Assembly (NCBI GenBank): GCA_025093985.1
Contig: JACAAK010000008.1
Span: forward strand, 1,488,001-1,552,000
Source: Calvatia gigantea
Lineage: Eukaryota; Basidiomycota; Agaricomycetes; Agaricales; Lycoperdaceae
Direction: 5' to 3'
DNA length: 64,000 nt
In this document: positions 1 to 10,407 of the stretch, piece after piece
How the letters are laid out: each line of letters starts with the position of its first letter
Numbering within the stretch: the first letter of the stretch is position 1
Notes under the pieces: model-generated
Seen by the model: the letters and a program-made list of their open reading frames with translations, nothing else
Told to the model about the DNA's origin: nothing
The model's database searches: none
Made by a program: the position numbers and the translations under genes

Positions 1-2988
1 TTTCCATTCTCTGAGTGTCAGACGAGGTCGTCTGCAATGGGGCACCCCTCCTCCCTAGACACTGCTGTAGAACCACATTCAACCTCTCACGCGTTGCACT
101 ACAGGTATCGATAGCGGCGATATGGCCTGTGGCCCATACTCTGACTGTATTAACCGCCTTACACAAGTCGAATGTTTACCAGGAGACTGCCGGTGTCGGA
201 ATTATTGCCAAAACCAACGGTGAGTTTTCTCACATCGCTCCAACCCAGCTCTTTAATCTCAAATTCGCAGGTTTCAGCGCAAAGAGTACGCCAGTATCGA
301 AATTGTCTTGACGGAGAAGAAGGGGTATGGGCTCAGAGCTGAAGAGGATCTACCAAAGTGCGTGTCTATGACTCATTCCCTTCACCCCAATCCGTCCTTT
401 GACATGCTTCGCTATGTGAAGGGATGCGTTCATCTACGAATACGTCGGCGATGTTGTCAACCCTGTATCCTTCAAGAAACGGATGCGCGAGTATGCTCAG
501 GAAGGTATCCAGCACTTCTATTTCATGATGCTCCAGAAAGATGAGGTGAGTCGTTCCAGGTTGTCGGTCTCCGGTCACACCCTCATTTTCGCCCGGGATA
601 GTTTATCGATGCGACAAAAAGCGGTGGCATTGGTCGATTCGCAAATCATAGCTGTAGTCCCAACTGCTATGTCGCCAAATGGACAGTTGGTGATAAAGTG
701 CGAATGGGCATTTTTGCCAAGCGGTTGATCAGGAAATATGAGGAGTTGACATTCAACTATAATGTTGATCGGTATGGGTGAGTTTTTCCTTTGCCGTTCT
801 TGGGGTGGAATATCTGATTGTCGTCGACGTGCAGTCATCAAGCACAGACATGTTATTGCGGAGAGCCCAATTGCGTGGGGTACATTGGTGGAAAGACACA
901 GACAGAGTTTGCTGCTATCGATGATCTCTATCTCGATGGTACGTCCCACATTCGCGCACTTTGGCCACGCAACTGACTGTTTTTGGTAGCGCTTGGTATT
1001 ACTGACGAGAATGAGCTGATGGAGCTCAAGGGCACGAAGAAGAAGAGAGGCAAGAAGCTTGACGATCCGGACTTTATGGTGCGTCCCAAGCCCACTTCCC
1101 TGATGAACTTTGGCCGAACATGACCCTGCAGCCGATTTTGAAACCCGTTGTTGAGAAGGATATACCCAAGGTTGTCCAGGCCATTCGACAGACTACAAGT
1201 CGGAAGATGCTGAATAAGATTCTTACTCGAATAAAGGTTTTTTTCCATGTTGAATATGTTAGAGTTAATTTGAACCTGGGCCGTAGATCACCGAAGATCA
1301 AGCTGCTCTAAGACAACTTATGCGGCTTCGTGGGTACTCTCTTATGACAAATGTGCTTAATGACTATAAGGAGGATATGGATATCGTACTTTTGGTGAGT
1401 ATTTTTCCTTGAGCCATCCGGAACAGAGGCTGATCAGGGCTCTCCGCACAGGCTCTGGAGTGCATGGAGGCGTGGCCGCTTATGAACAAAAACAAAGTGG
1501 AAGACTCACAGGTGTACCTTCCGGTCGAAGAGTTCACCAAACTCGAGAATGAGAAGGTTCAGCTGTTAGCTCGGAAGGTGCCTACGTTTTTACTTCCCCC
1601 TCATAATACCTGCTAACACTCGTTGTAGCTGCTGGATCATTGGAATACGCTACCGACATACAATCGAATACCTAAACGTCTAATAACAGTACGCGCCTTG
1701 CCTGAATATGCACTCCGTTGCGGCTGACCGTTTGCCGTAGGCAGTGGAAGTTAACGACGAACCTCCACAACCAACACGCGGGGACGACGACGAAGACGAG
1801 TTCTCACGACGAGAACAAGAAATCAAGCGTCTCCGTATGGAGGAAGAAGAGGCCGCTCTCAGGCGCCTCCAACTTCGTGTCAAAGCTGCCCAACAAAAAG
1901 AACAATCACTACAAAACTCCTGGCCATCCCCTTCCCAAAATCCTAACAACCCGAATAAAAATAAATACCCTTCACCATCCACACCCGTATTTGCTCCACC
2001 CAATCCGCAAGATCGTCTTCGTCAACAACTCCAGGAGCAGCAGAAGATTCAGGCCATAATTACCTCTGTTGCAGAAGCCAAAGCTGCACAGGAGGCTGCT
2101 GCTTTTGCTGAAGCAGCGGAAAAAAAGGCAAATGAAGAGCTTGCTGCAAAGAAGAAAGAGAAAGAGAAGGAGAAAAGAGTAAAGAAAGTGACTCCGGAGG
2201 AGAAAGCGGCTTCTAAGGAGAAGAGATTACTTAAACTTGTGGGAGCTGTGGTTGTCAAAAGCATGAGCAATTATGCAAAGTTCCTTGGGAAGGAGGACTT
2301 TAAGAAGTATGCAAAGGAGGTAAGGGTTCCCGTTTGCCTGCCAGGAATTCTGTGTGCGCTAAAGCGCTTTGCGGGGTAGCTGACTCATCTAATCGCGGAC
2401 AAGGAGAAAAAATCAGCGAGTTATAAGGAGAACCGTCTGGAAAGCCTCTCGGAAGAGAAAGTGGTCAAGATCAAGAAGTTCTCCAAGGAGTACATCGCAA
2501 AACTCCAGCGAAAGCTCGAGAAGTCAGGCAAGATCCACAAACATAGGTCCCATGGCTCCTCGCCGTCCAAGTCGAATAGCAACAAGCATGATGCAACACC
2601 TTCAACGGCGGTCGCTACGCCTAATAGCGGAGACGGCGGCCATGGGGGTGGATCTGTGGATGGAGGGGATGGTGAAGCGATTGAAATGTCGGTGGAGGAA
2701 GCCATGGATATGGATCCTGATGATCCTGATGATTATAACGAGGACGCATACGAAGCCGAAAATGATGGCAATTGCAACGATGATGGCCACCAAAGGACAA
2801 AGTCGGGTCACCTTTCTGTTGTCGACCCAACATCGCCAACATTGATTGATACGAGTGAAAGGCCAAGCGATCGATGGGGTGCAGACAAGGAATATCGTAT
2901 CCCTCGTGATGGATGGGGGCCTCATTCGGTAAACCCAGCCTGGCCAGAGTCAGAATCAGTGTCCGATTTCAAACCGGATTGGGATTAA
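1..2988 (+). CDS. SET2: Histone H3 lysine-36 methyltransferase Set2 (5' end outside window)
   Basis: Transfers methyl groups to H3K36 on transcribed chromatin. The first clear exon starts near 105 and gives the cysteine-rich AWS domain ([19 protein letters not shown]). The SET domain follows across short introns ([40 protein letters not shown]), then the post-SET cysteines [10 protein letters not shown] near 850-880. This order, AWS-SET-postSET, is the Set2/NSD class. A middle helical segment and a charged coiled coil (about 1745-2240) lead into a C-terminal SRI-type segment (about 2240-2510, [14 protein letters not shown] and [19 protein letters not shown]), which in Set2 binds the phosphorylated Pol II tail. 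I do not see a WW domain. An acidic tail ends at TAA 2986-2988. The 5' part before 105 cannot be framed confidently. Family assignment is firm; exact exon ends in the middle are approximate. Confidence 0.93.
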
Positions 2989-3457
2989 GCATGCTCAGGT
3001 ACCTTGGTAGTCCGATTCATATCCTTATATTTATTTCGTGCTTAAGTCTTACTTTTTGTCGGGGTGGTTGGATAATTTGCTACTGATATTTTCAGGTTGA
3101 TGTTTAATTATACCGTTTATATTATTGACAATTCGCTGCTGAAATGATTTTTGTAACTTCCTCAAACTGGCAAACATATGCCCAGCGTTTCGACACGGGT
3201 GTTACGCCAAGTCCACCTTGACGCAGTCCAGTAGATAACCTGATCAGCCGCAGTGGTGAGGTTTTTTTCCAGCGCAGTTGTGCATTGGGAATATTACGTG
3301 CACATAGTCAAAACAAACGGTGAGCGTAGTGTTAATGTTACAAAGCAATGCGGATGAATGCACTCGAACAAGATCTAGGAAAAACCATCAGGATTATGCG
3401 GGGACATGCCGTGGAGAAAATGGAAGAGATAGTACATGGAGGGGGGATAGGTTATAT
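2989..3457. other. Gene-free convergent 3' region
   Basis: About 470 bp lie between the stop of Set2 (+) and the stop of the next gene (-). It should hold both 3' UTRs and polyadenylation sites. I see no ORF, repeat or RNA gene that I can support. Confidence 0.5.
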
Positions 3458-5246
3458 TCAAGATAAGAAATCGATAGGATCAGGCTCATCGTCTGAAGCG
3501 TAGTTATCGTGCCGCGCCTTGAGTTTTTGTTTAATGTGCTTCGGGATCCCAGGAGGATCTTTTGGCCGTTTCTTACCCTGCGATTTTACAATGATAAGTG
3601 ACGAGTGCATAAGAAAATGCGGAAAGACGTGCCTTGGAGGCAGGTACACCACTACCAGGTTTTGTAGCGGCCGAGTTCTCCTTCCGTTTTCTGGAAGCAG
3701 TTTTCGGAGCCCTACATTAGCGAGATTGAAGATTTTCTTGACGTTGTAAAACAAAGAGGCTCCTCACTGTGGTTTCTGCTGGTCTTGCCCTTCTTCGATT
3801 AATTTGGTTTTCTTGCCACGCTTAGACACTGGCTTGATAGACTTTTCTATTGAAGGGATGTCGTCAGCTTTGGGTTTGAGGAGACCGGGCACTTCCTTGG
3901 GCCTAGTGATAACCCTGGAATCCCCCAACGTGCTCGCCGGCTCGACGGTCCTTTTGTGGTCGTGGTCAAACGGTGGTCCCCCCGAGGCGTCGTTAATAGC
4001 ATTCGCTATCGCCTGACTGGTGTTGTCGATCCCCAAAGAGATCTGCGTCGATTTCTTCCTCGAAGCTACCTCAGCATCTGTTTCCGTTGTGGAAACCTTG
4101 GCCTTGGACCGTGACTTTGAAGGAGTTTTGCGCTTCTGCGGTCGCAGTTCATCTTCTACGTCGAGGTCGACGACTTTACGTTTCCTGCCCTTCGTTTTAG
4201 TGGGCTGGACGGCTGGATCATCAAGAGCATGATCCGTGAGGGGTTTTTCCGAGGACACTTTGGGTTCAGGTCTCCGAGACCCGTTGGCCCCATCGCTCTG
4301 TTTCCATCTAGCTTTTGGCGATTGTTGGTCTGTTCCACCGACTAGGTCGTGGGTGGATTGAACTGTAGTGTGACTTTTGGCTATTTTTGTTCTTTTAGGT
4401 TTGGGCTGAGCGTCTTCTGTGGCCACGTCGTCTTCCAAATCCGACGAAGTAGATTACTATAATATGAATTGGTGCAACCAGAGCCATACTCACCCTGTTT
4501 CTTCCGCTTTCCCTTAGGTCGGGTTTGTTTTTGATCTCCTATATCAGCATCCTCGGGAAGATCATCTTTGGCAACTTTTTTAGTCCGCTGTGAAGCCTTC
4601 GCGGCCTTCTTCGTTGTAGATGCAGCCTTTCTTGCCCTTGGCTTCCGCTTTGGCTTTTCCCCGCCAGGGTCGCCTGTTTCTACAGCAGCGTCATCTTGCT
4701 TCAGCTTTCCCTTGGATTTCTTGCCCAGAGCTTCAGGACACATCCAATGTCAGAGGTGCAGATGTATAAGTACGGACTCTCTCTCTTACTCGTGTTTTCC
4801 TTGGGTAGTTTTAAAGTTGTAGCTGTATCTCGAAATAGCACACCGGATCAATACCGGGTAAGACCATGCAGTCAACTTCCAAGTGACACACCTAGCTCAG
4901 TCGTCCGCCTAGCTTGTCCTGTAGCCGTAAGTTTTTCTGGAGCACTTAGTACCACTAATTTCTTCCTAGGTGACACAGAATGACTCCTCGAACGGCCTCG
5001 AGCTCTGGCAGGAGACTGCCGATGAGTCGCCTTGCATAGAATATCGAAAAGATTGTTGTTCCTATTCGCAGGACGAAATATGCTAGAAATCAACATTAAC
5101 CCGATGTCTTGACAATAACGTGTTTTGTGAAATCTTCACCCTCCTCGATCTCGCAAGCGAGCCTGCTGACGCTCCAAGCGCTTGGCACGACTTTCTTCAA
5201 CATTCAACGACTTGAGACTGTCCGCGGATGGTAATGGAGTTTCCAT
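3458..5246 (-). CDS. Unrecognised lysine/serine-rich, probably nuclear protein
   Basis: I do not recognise a family. A seven-exon model in a single frame gives about 464 aa: 5140-5246, 4892-5061, 4790-4822, 4494-4730, 3768-4431, 3648-3711, 3458-3577. The start (METPLPSADSLKSLN, ATG at 5244-5246) was chosen because it opens the same frame as the coiled charged segment RAKRLERQQARLRDRGG. The rest is low complexity with many basic clusters typical of nuclear localisation (KPKRKPRARK, KGRKRKV, KRGKKTK) and an SR/SP patch (RGRSRSHSVSPRKK). The C-terminus is more distinctive: a basic helix (PPGIPKHIKQKLKARHDN) followed by the acidic-hydrophobic end DDEPDPIDFLS. It lies convergent to Set2 and divergent from the DUF1365 gene. 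A chromatin, replication or kinetochore role is only a guess from composition. The exon 6/7 junction is the least certain. Confidence 0.6.
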
Positions 5247-5733
5247 GATAATAGAGTTCCTGAATAACGGACCCCAGCCGTCAGCAGAGCAGAAAGGATT
5301 AGGCAGCGGTGTCGCAAACGATGGGGAGGTTGTTAACGAATGCGAAGGGCGCTGTGGTATGCCACGTGATTTCGCGTTAACAGCGTGACTTTTCCATCTC
5401 TCGCCAATTTATTTGTTTCAACTTCTGCTTCAATGACAACTCACAGGTGTCAGAAAAAGTGTATCGCATCGAGCGCCAACCGTAATATAACCTCTGCACG
5501 TCCACAAACTCGATTCAGGTTCTACTGCTTACTAGATTCACCGTGCCGCCCCACAGAAGCGGCGGCGCTCGGATCAGACTTGTGGCATCTGTTCTCTGCT
5601 TATACAAGACATCTTCCTTCGCAACACCAATCCCGCTCACTTCATTGGAGATGACAACAGCCTGAAAAGCGTAAGTGATATAACTTTCGTCGTTCACACC
5701 TTCTCAAACACATCACAGAACCTCTTCAAGCAA
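5247..5733. promoter_or_regulatory. Divergent intergenic region with a probable 5'-UTR intron
   Basis: This 487 bp gap separates divergent starts at 5246 (-) and 5734 (+), so it should carry both promoters. A good donor (GTAAGT at 5671) and an acceptor ending at 5718 flank a 48 bp segment just before the ATG at 5734. Nothing upstream of it stays open in frame, so I read it as an intron in the 5' UTR of the DUF1365 gene. I see no clear TATA box. Confidence 0.4.
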
Positions 5734-7525
5734 ATGGCTCCAACAATACACCATGTTCCACAAGGATACATACTCCGAAACCGTGTCACACATATTCGAG
5801 GACTACCAGTGTCAAGCTCACATGCCTTCAGATATTCGACACTTTCCCTGCTTTTGAGCTTAGATGCTTTGGAATCAGGAAAACTTGATCTTGCATCAGG
5901 TTGGATCTTTGGCTACGGTGGTCTTTGGGGACGGTTACTCGGTCTCCGTTCCCGACCTTACCTCAATACTCTCAGCTCGTCGTCAATACGCCAGAAACTA
6001 GAGGATGAGCTTCGAAGGCACTACGTCCTTGGTGATGATGAAACATTTGAGGACGCCTGGATGATGACTATGCCAAGTATATTGGGCCGCGAAGGTATCA
6101 ACCCACTCACCGTTTACTTCTGCTACAAGGACCAGGGGCTATGGACAGTAGTATTTGAGGTCAGTAGTAATTTCAGTTGCTAAACTTGGGATTGTCCCAA
6201 TCCATGCCTATAGATACATAATACCTTTGGGGAAAGCCACGTCCATCTGCTGGAGATTGGAAAGAATGAAGATTCTATTATCGCAAAAGGGTTCGTCCGT
6301 CGAAATAGACCTACTTGGCTTTTTTTTGTTTTGACAAACTGCTTCTGTTGACAGTTATGATCACCAATGGACTTTTCGGCGTCAATTCCATGTTTCACCT
6401 TTCAACGACCGTTCGGGCTATTATACAATCTCCATCCAGTCTCCTGAATGCTCCCCAGGACACCACCCGACATCTGGAAACACAGATATACCACTCCCAC
6501 TGCCCGCGGTATGGGTTCGTGTCTATACCGATCCTGATGTCGATTCGAATTCAACTTCTGGACAATCAGTCCCAACACATTCCAACGACAGCCCGACTTT
6601 GACGCCAATGCGGCCATCGGTTGGCGAGCTCAAGTTAGCTGCATACCTTCGACCCATTTCCGCTCTGCCATTCAATACAGGGAATGTAATCCGGGAGTTG
6701 ATGAAACAACCGTTTGCGTTGTTCCTTACCATGCCCCGGATACTCTATCAAGCCTGGATCTTACATTTTTCAAAATGTTTAGACGTTTTTCCCCGCCCAG
6801 AACCCCATGCCTTTACACTCCGACAGCAGTCAACCAAAGCAAATGAGGCCGTACCCGGAGGCGGTGTGGGCTGGCAGCCGGAAGGCATCTTCGACTCGTA
6901 CGCGCGCAACCTTGTTATCCGCTTCCTGAAGCACCGTGTTCACGAGACGGGCATTCCTGTTTCCCTTGTTCCATCCAACCCGAATATCGCTCCCATAAGG
7001 ATTTTGGCCACTGAGAAGGTTGCTGACGCGAAAATCCTGGAAATTTCCTACCTTTCTCCTCGGTTTTTCACGATCCTTTTTTCCTGCCCCTCAAGCGAGC
7101 ACACATTACTGCTCGGAAGTTCTACGGAAGGGATCTTCCAGGTCCCCTCAAACGACCTATTCACCACGGTATTCCATTCCAACATCCACGATTCGGAACC
7201 GTCATTCCTACAAGCAACGCTGCAAAGAATTCGGCAATCATGCGTACCGGATACGCTGAAAATTTCAAACCCACCAGTACATTGTCTTGACGTGGATCGC
7301 TCGGTGACCAGCTTGATCACATCGACGCTCGTCCTGTGGTGCTTGACCCTTCTGGATTATGTAGAAAAGACTGTTTTTCAATTGACAGGCTCGAGGTTCG
7401 TGGAAGGACAGGAACCCTGGAACGCCTGGAAGCGTGCGGTAGAGATCTACTCAGATAGAGAACCCCAATATGGGAAGGCTCGGAACCTCTCTGTTGTCCA
7501 TGCAAGTGTTAGGCGTACTAGCTAG
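5734..7525 (+). CDS. DUF1365 domain protein
   Basis: Three exons (5734-6159, 6214-6290, 6355-7525) give 557 aa in one frame. The family pattern is clear: an N-terminal GYILRNRVTHIRGLPVSSSH block, then DALESGKLDLASG and the FGYGGLWGRLLGLRSRPYL stretch. The middle has HNTFGESHVHLLEIG and, across the second intron, YDHQWTFRRQFHVSPFNDRS, the conserved DUF1365 core. The C-terminal third has hydrophobic segments that suggest membrane association. In bacteria DUF1365 genes often sit beside cyclopropane-fatty-acid synthase genes, which suggests lipid modification, but the biochemical role is not established. No lipid gene is next to it here. The ATG at 5734 follows a probable 5'-UTR intron and begins just before the conserved block. 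Confidence 0.88.
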
Positions 7526-9801
7526 GCACAGGCGGAACCCGGACCACGCTGCTGCTGTCTGTCAAATGACACATCGTGAAAGCACGCTCCGATTCTGGTG
7601 AATATATTAGATGGTGTAACCCTCCTCACTCGTTGTTTAATGATGCAATATACAATATGAAACCTGCTCCTGATGGCATTGAGCCCGGCCATCTATAATT
7701 TTGCTCAATTATGGACAAGAATTCAGGATCACATGAACATGAAGGGATATAATGCAGAGAGAAAGCATGTCGAGCTGAGTGGCATCTCATCGATGAGGCC
7801 ACTCGGTGGTTTAGCCACTGCAAACTACGTAAGCTTTCCAATCCTGATATCAATGAAGTCATTTGAGAGAGACATGGGAATAAAACACGGAGCACTCAAG
7901 TGTGATTGTGTGCCTGGTCTCCAAGTTTTAGCGACGGATAAGTAGGCGAAGCAGGTTTGAGCATGTGAACATCTTGTCTGTCGATTGATTCAATCACAAG
8001 CCGTTGAGGGCTCGTGTGGACATTCCAGGGGCAGCCAAAAACCCAACTGTGGGCCAATAAACCCACGTCTGCTGAGTCCATTCCATTGAACCCGCGGATA
8101 AAGGGTGATGACGATGACTTGTCGAGCTGATACCCCGCCAGGAGTGGAAAAAGAGAACCCGTGGCCGTGACCCACAAAATAAGCTTACCACGCAGGACTT
8201 GTAATACGGCCGCATTTAATTGGAAAAATGCTTTGGCTGTTGTAACGAGCGGCAGGGATCTAGAGTGAGATAATACACTCAGAATCGTAGAACGAGACTA
8301 GAAATATATTAGGATATACCTAGAGTGAGATAATACACTATAGGTCATATAAGTAAGGGTATAATGCAGTTAAGCATAATGTAACTCACCTCAGAATCGT
8401 AGAACGAGACTGAGGTGTACGAAAGTACAGTAGAGCTCGAAAATAGAGCGATTACATAATGGCTGATGTAATGAGTGGAACTGAAGAATAGTCCGAAGTA
8501 AGTCCTTACGAAGAGGGTATATACACAACATTGGCTGGGCTGCGAATAATAATCTACAAGTTACAGGATAGCATATCCATACCCCACACTCAATCACTCC
8601 CAGATTTTGCGAAGCACCAAAGAAAGAAAGCATGCAACAACGGACGGATGCCATGATCAACCCAAATGAGCCGAGTTGACCGGAACGGGAAGACCATGCA
8701 CAAAATGGCACTGACACTTTCGGGATGTGATTGATTGCCGCGCAGACTTCAAGCTTCAAGCTGCAAACGTTTAGGCTTTCAAGTTACATTAGGTTACATT
8801 GCACAATAGCATTTCCGAGTTTCGACAGGGCCGACTGCCGGACCCACAAACAAGCGGATCCATGGCGTAGGCACGGGTTGTAGTGGCAAGCCAGGATCTC
8901 ATTTGCTCGAGCTCCCCTCAGCCTAGTTCTAGTTCTAGCGCCTAGTATTGACCGCCATTACCACCAGCGTAATCGGGGTGCTTGGTTATAGAGCTTCCTA
9001 AAAACTCGGAAGAGGAAAACTTGAAGCACCTGATCGATACATTCCGAGTGAGACCCAGGTGCGCGGCTGACGACGGGACGTCCTCTTGGGTGACTACCTT
9101 CAAAACAGGATCCGTAGCATGGTCGGTTTTTTTTGAAATCAAAGTGCATTGAAAAGTTCAAGGAACAGACATACACCGGAGCTTGTTGCCTACGAGGTGA
9201 CGCTGGAGTGCATCACTCCATTCACCACACATCATAAATAGCTGGCGCGATCTATCTCAGGCAGCCAATTGTTTCGCAGACATATATCAGAAAGGAATCC
9301 ACTGAGCCTCTCAAGCACCGAAGCGATATCCAGGCTGGCGGTACCCGTGCAGGATCATTGACCTATTGTGGCTCGACCTGAACGAAAAAAATGCAAGAGC
9401 CCACCCCTGTAACGCTGCAACCCATCGTGCGGGGAGAGTGGCATCATGTCAAACGGAGTTGGAGGGTTACCTGGGGCCGTTCATTGGCAACGACGATGAT
9501 CAATGATTAACAATTTTTAAACCCAGGACGCCTGTTGACACCGAATGACGGGCTTTGGAGTGTAAACGGGAATGATTATTCTCCCCTTCGCGAGGGCAGC
9601 ACTGTTTTGGTACTTCTTTTATTTTGTTAGGGAAAGTGGTCGAGACGACCGCTAACCACCAGGGAGCATCGCATGTCACTTACCAGGGTGTCTCACGACA
9701 TTTTACTGAAGATGGTGAGGGAACCTCATCGTTCTGTTTCTCGCCATCAAATGAGCGGTATGCTAGGATGGAGGATATAACGCGGGTTCGATGGTACCTT
9801 A
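7526..9801. other. Gene-poor region left of the copia element
   Basis: About 2.3 kb with only short, unconvincing ORFs. It contains the degenerate repeat cluster listed separately (8235-8478) and the direct repeat CTTCAAG near 8747-8757. The last five bases (CCTTA, 9797-9801) are the target-site copy of the retrotransposon. I see no RNA gene and no recognisable coding remnant. Confidence 0.5.
8235..8478. repeat. Cluster of interspersed direct repeats, possible decayed LTR
   Basis: Three repeated units occur twice each. TAGAGTGAGATAATACACT is exact at 8261-8279 and 8321-8339. A 22-base unit containing CAGAATCGTAGAACGAGACT is exact at 8278-8299 and 8390-8411. An imperfect unit is found at 8235-8252 and 8461-8478 (GGCTGTTGTAACGAGCGG versus GGCTGATGTAATGAGTGG). 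The second 22-base copy sits inside a hairpin with arms CACCTCA (8387-8393) and TGAGGTG (8411-8417). Short duplicated promoter-like units of this kind are seen in LTRs, so a decayed solo LTR is possible. It shares no obvious sequence with the copia LTRs at 9802 and 16205. Confidence 0.5.
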
Positions 9802-10210
9802 TGTTGAATCTCGATCCGTACCACTACGTTGGTTCAGTCTATTTATAGCTGAAACGGGTTCTTGAGTACTTCACTCTTGAAGAGAGATAACGAACAATGT
9901 ACTAGACCGCACTCTAGGTTGCTGGTCATGGTCTATTAAATAGAACAATGTACGCAGTATGCTCTGTATATGCTACTGGCAGATAAGACCTCACCTGTGT
10001 TAGGTAGAACGGCGCACAGACCAGAGACATTAGATATATAAGACCTATGTAGTATGCGTATATTCTTTAGACAATACAGTCTATCTCTTGCCCATCATTC
10101 CTCTACGATATCCTCTAGCTACAGTCTATAACGCACATCTCAACAAACCCAGTGAGTACGACTCTCCTCCACCACTAGCGTAGAGCTACCGTGGTGTACT
10201 CGTCTTAACA
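9802..10210 (+). repeat. 5' LTR of copia element
   Basis: A 409 bp direct repeat of 16205-16613 with TG...CA ends. A TATA-like run (TATATAAG, from 10035) probably positions the element's transcription start. The left edge is fixed by the target duplication CCTTA directly before it. Confidence 0.97.
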
Positions 10211-10224
10211 GGTTATGGGCCCCG
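10211..10224 (+). other. Primer-binding site, half initiator-Met tRNA type
   Basis: The bases directly after the 5' LTR read GGTTATGGGCCCCG. This matches the Drosophila copia type of primer site, which pairs with the anticodon arm of initiator methionine tRNA (internal half-tRNA priming) rather than with a tRNA 3' end. An untranslated leader then runs to the gag-pol ATG at 10408. Confidence 0.7.
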
Positions 10225-10407
10225 ACCGCCGCTCACTCAGACCGCGTTTGCAACGCTGGTAGAGTGTAGGAGGCTACGGTCGTACGCAACCTGGGAGACG
10301 GTGGTCCTTTGGTCCATTTGATCCCTGTGTCTGCCCCATGTTGCGACGCGTGCATCACGCACTGCAGTCCTACATGATGCTAACGCGTGTTTACCCTATT
10401 CTTAGAT

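Noticed and set aside
9780..9796. Possible tRNA B box (GGTTCGATGG)
   Set aside because: The last conserved C of the B box is missing and no A box or cloverleaf can be drawn around it.
9624..9848. 74-codon ORF running into the 5' LTR
   Set aside because: It crosses the insertion boundary at 9802, so it cannot be an ancestral gene, and it has no domain.
10387..10407. Upstream GTG start for the copia gag-pol
   Set aside because: A normal ATG follows 21 bases later at 10408 and eukaryotic genes rarely start at GTG; the extra seven residues have no support.
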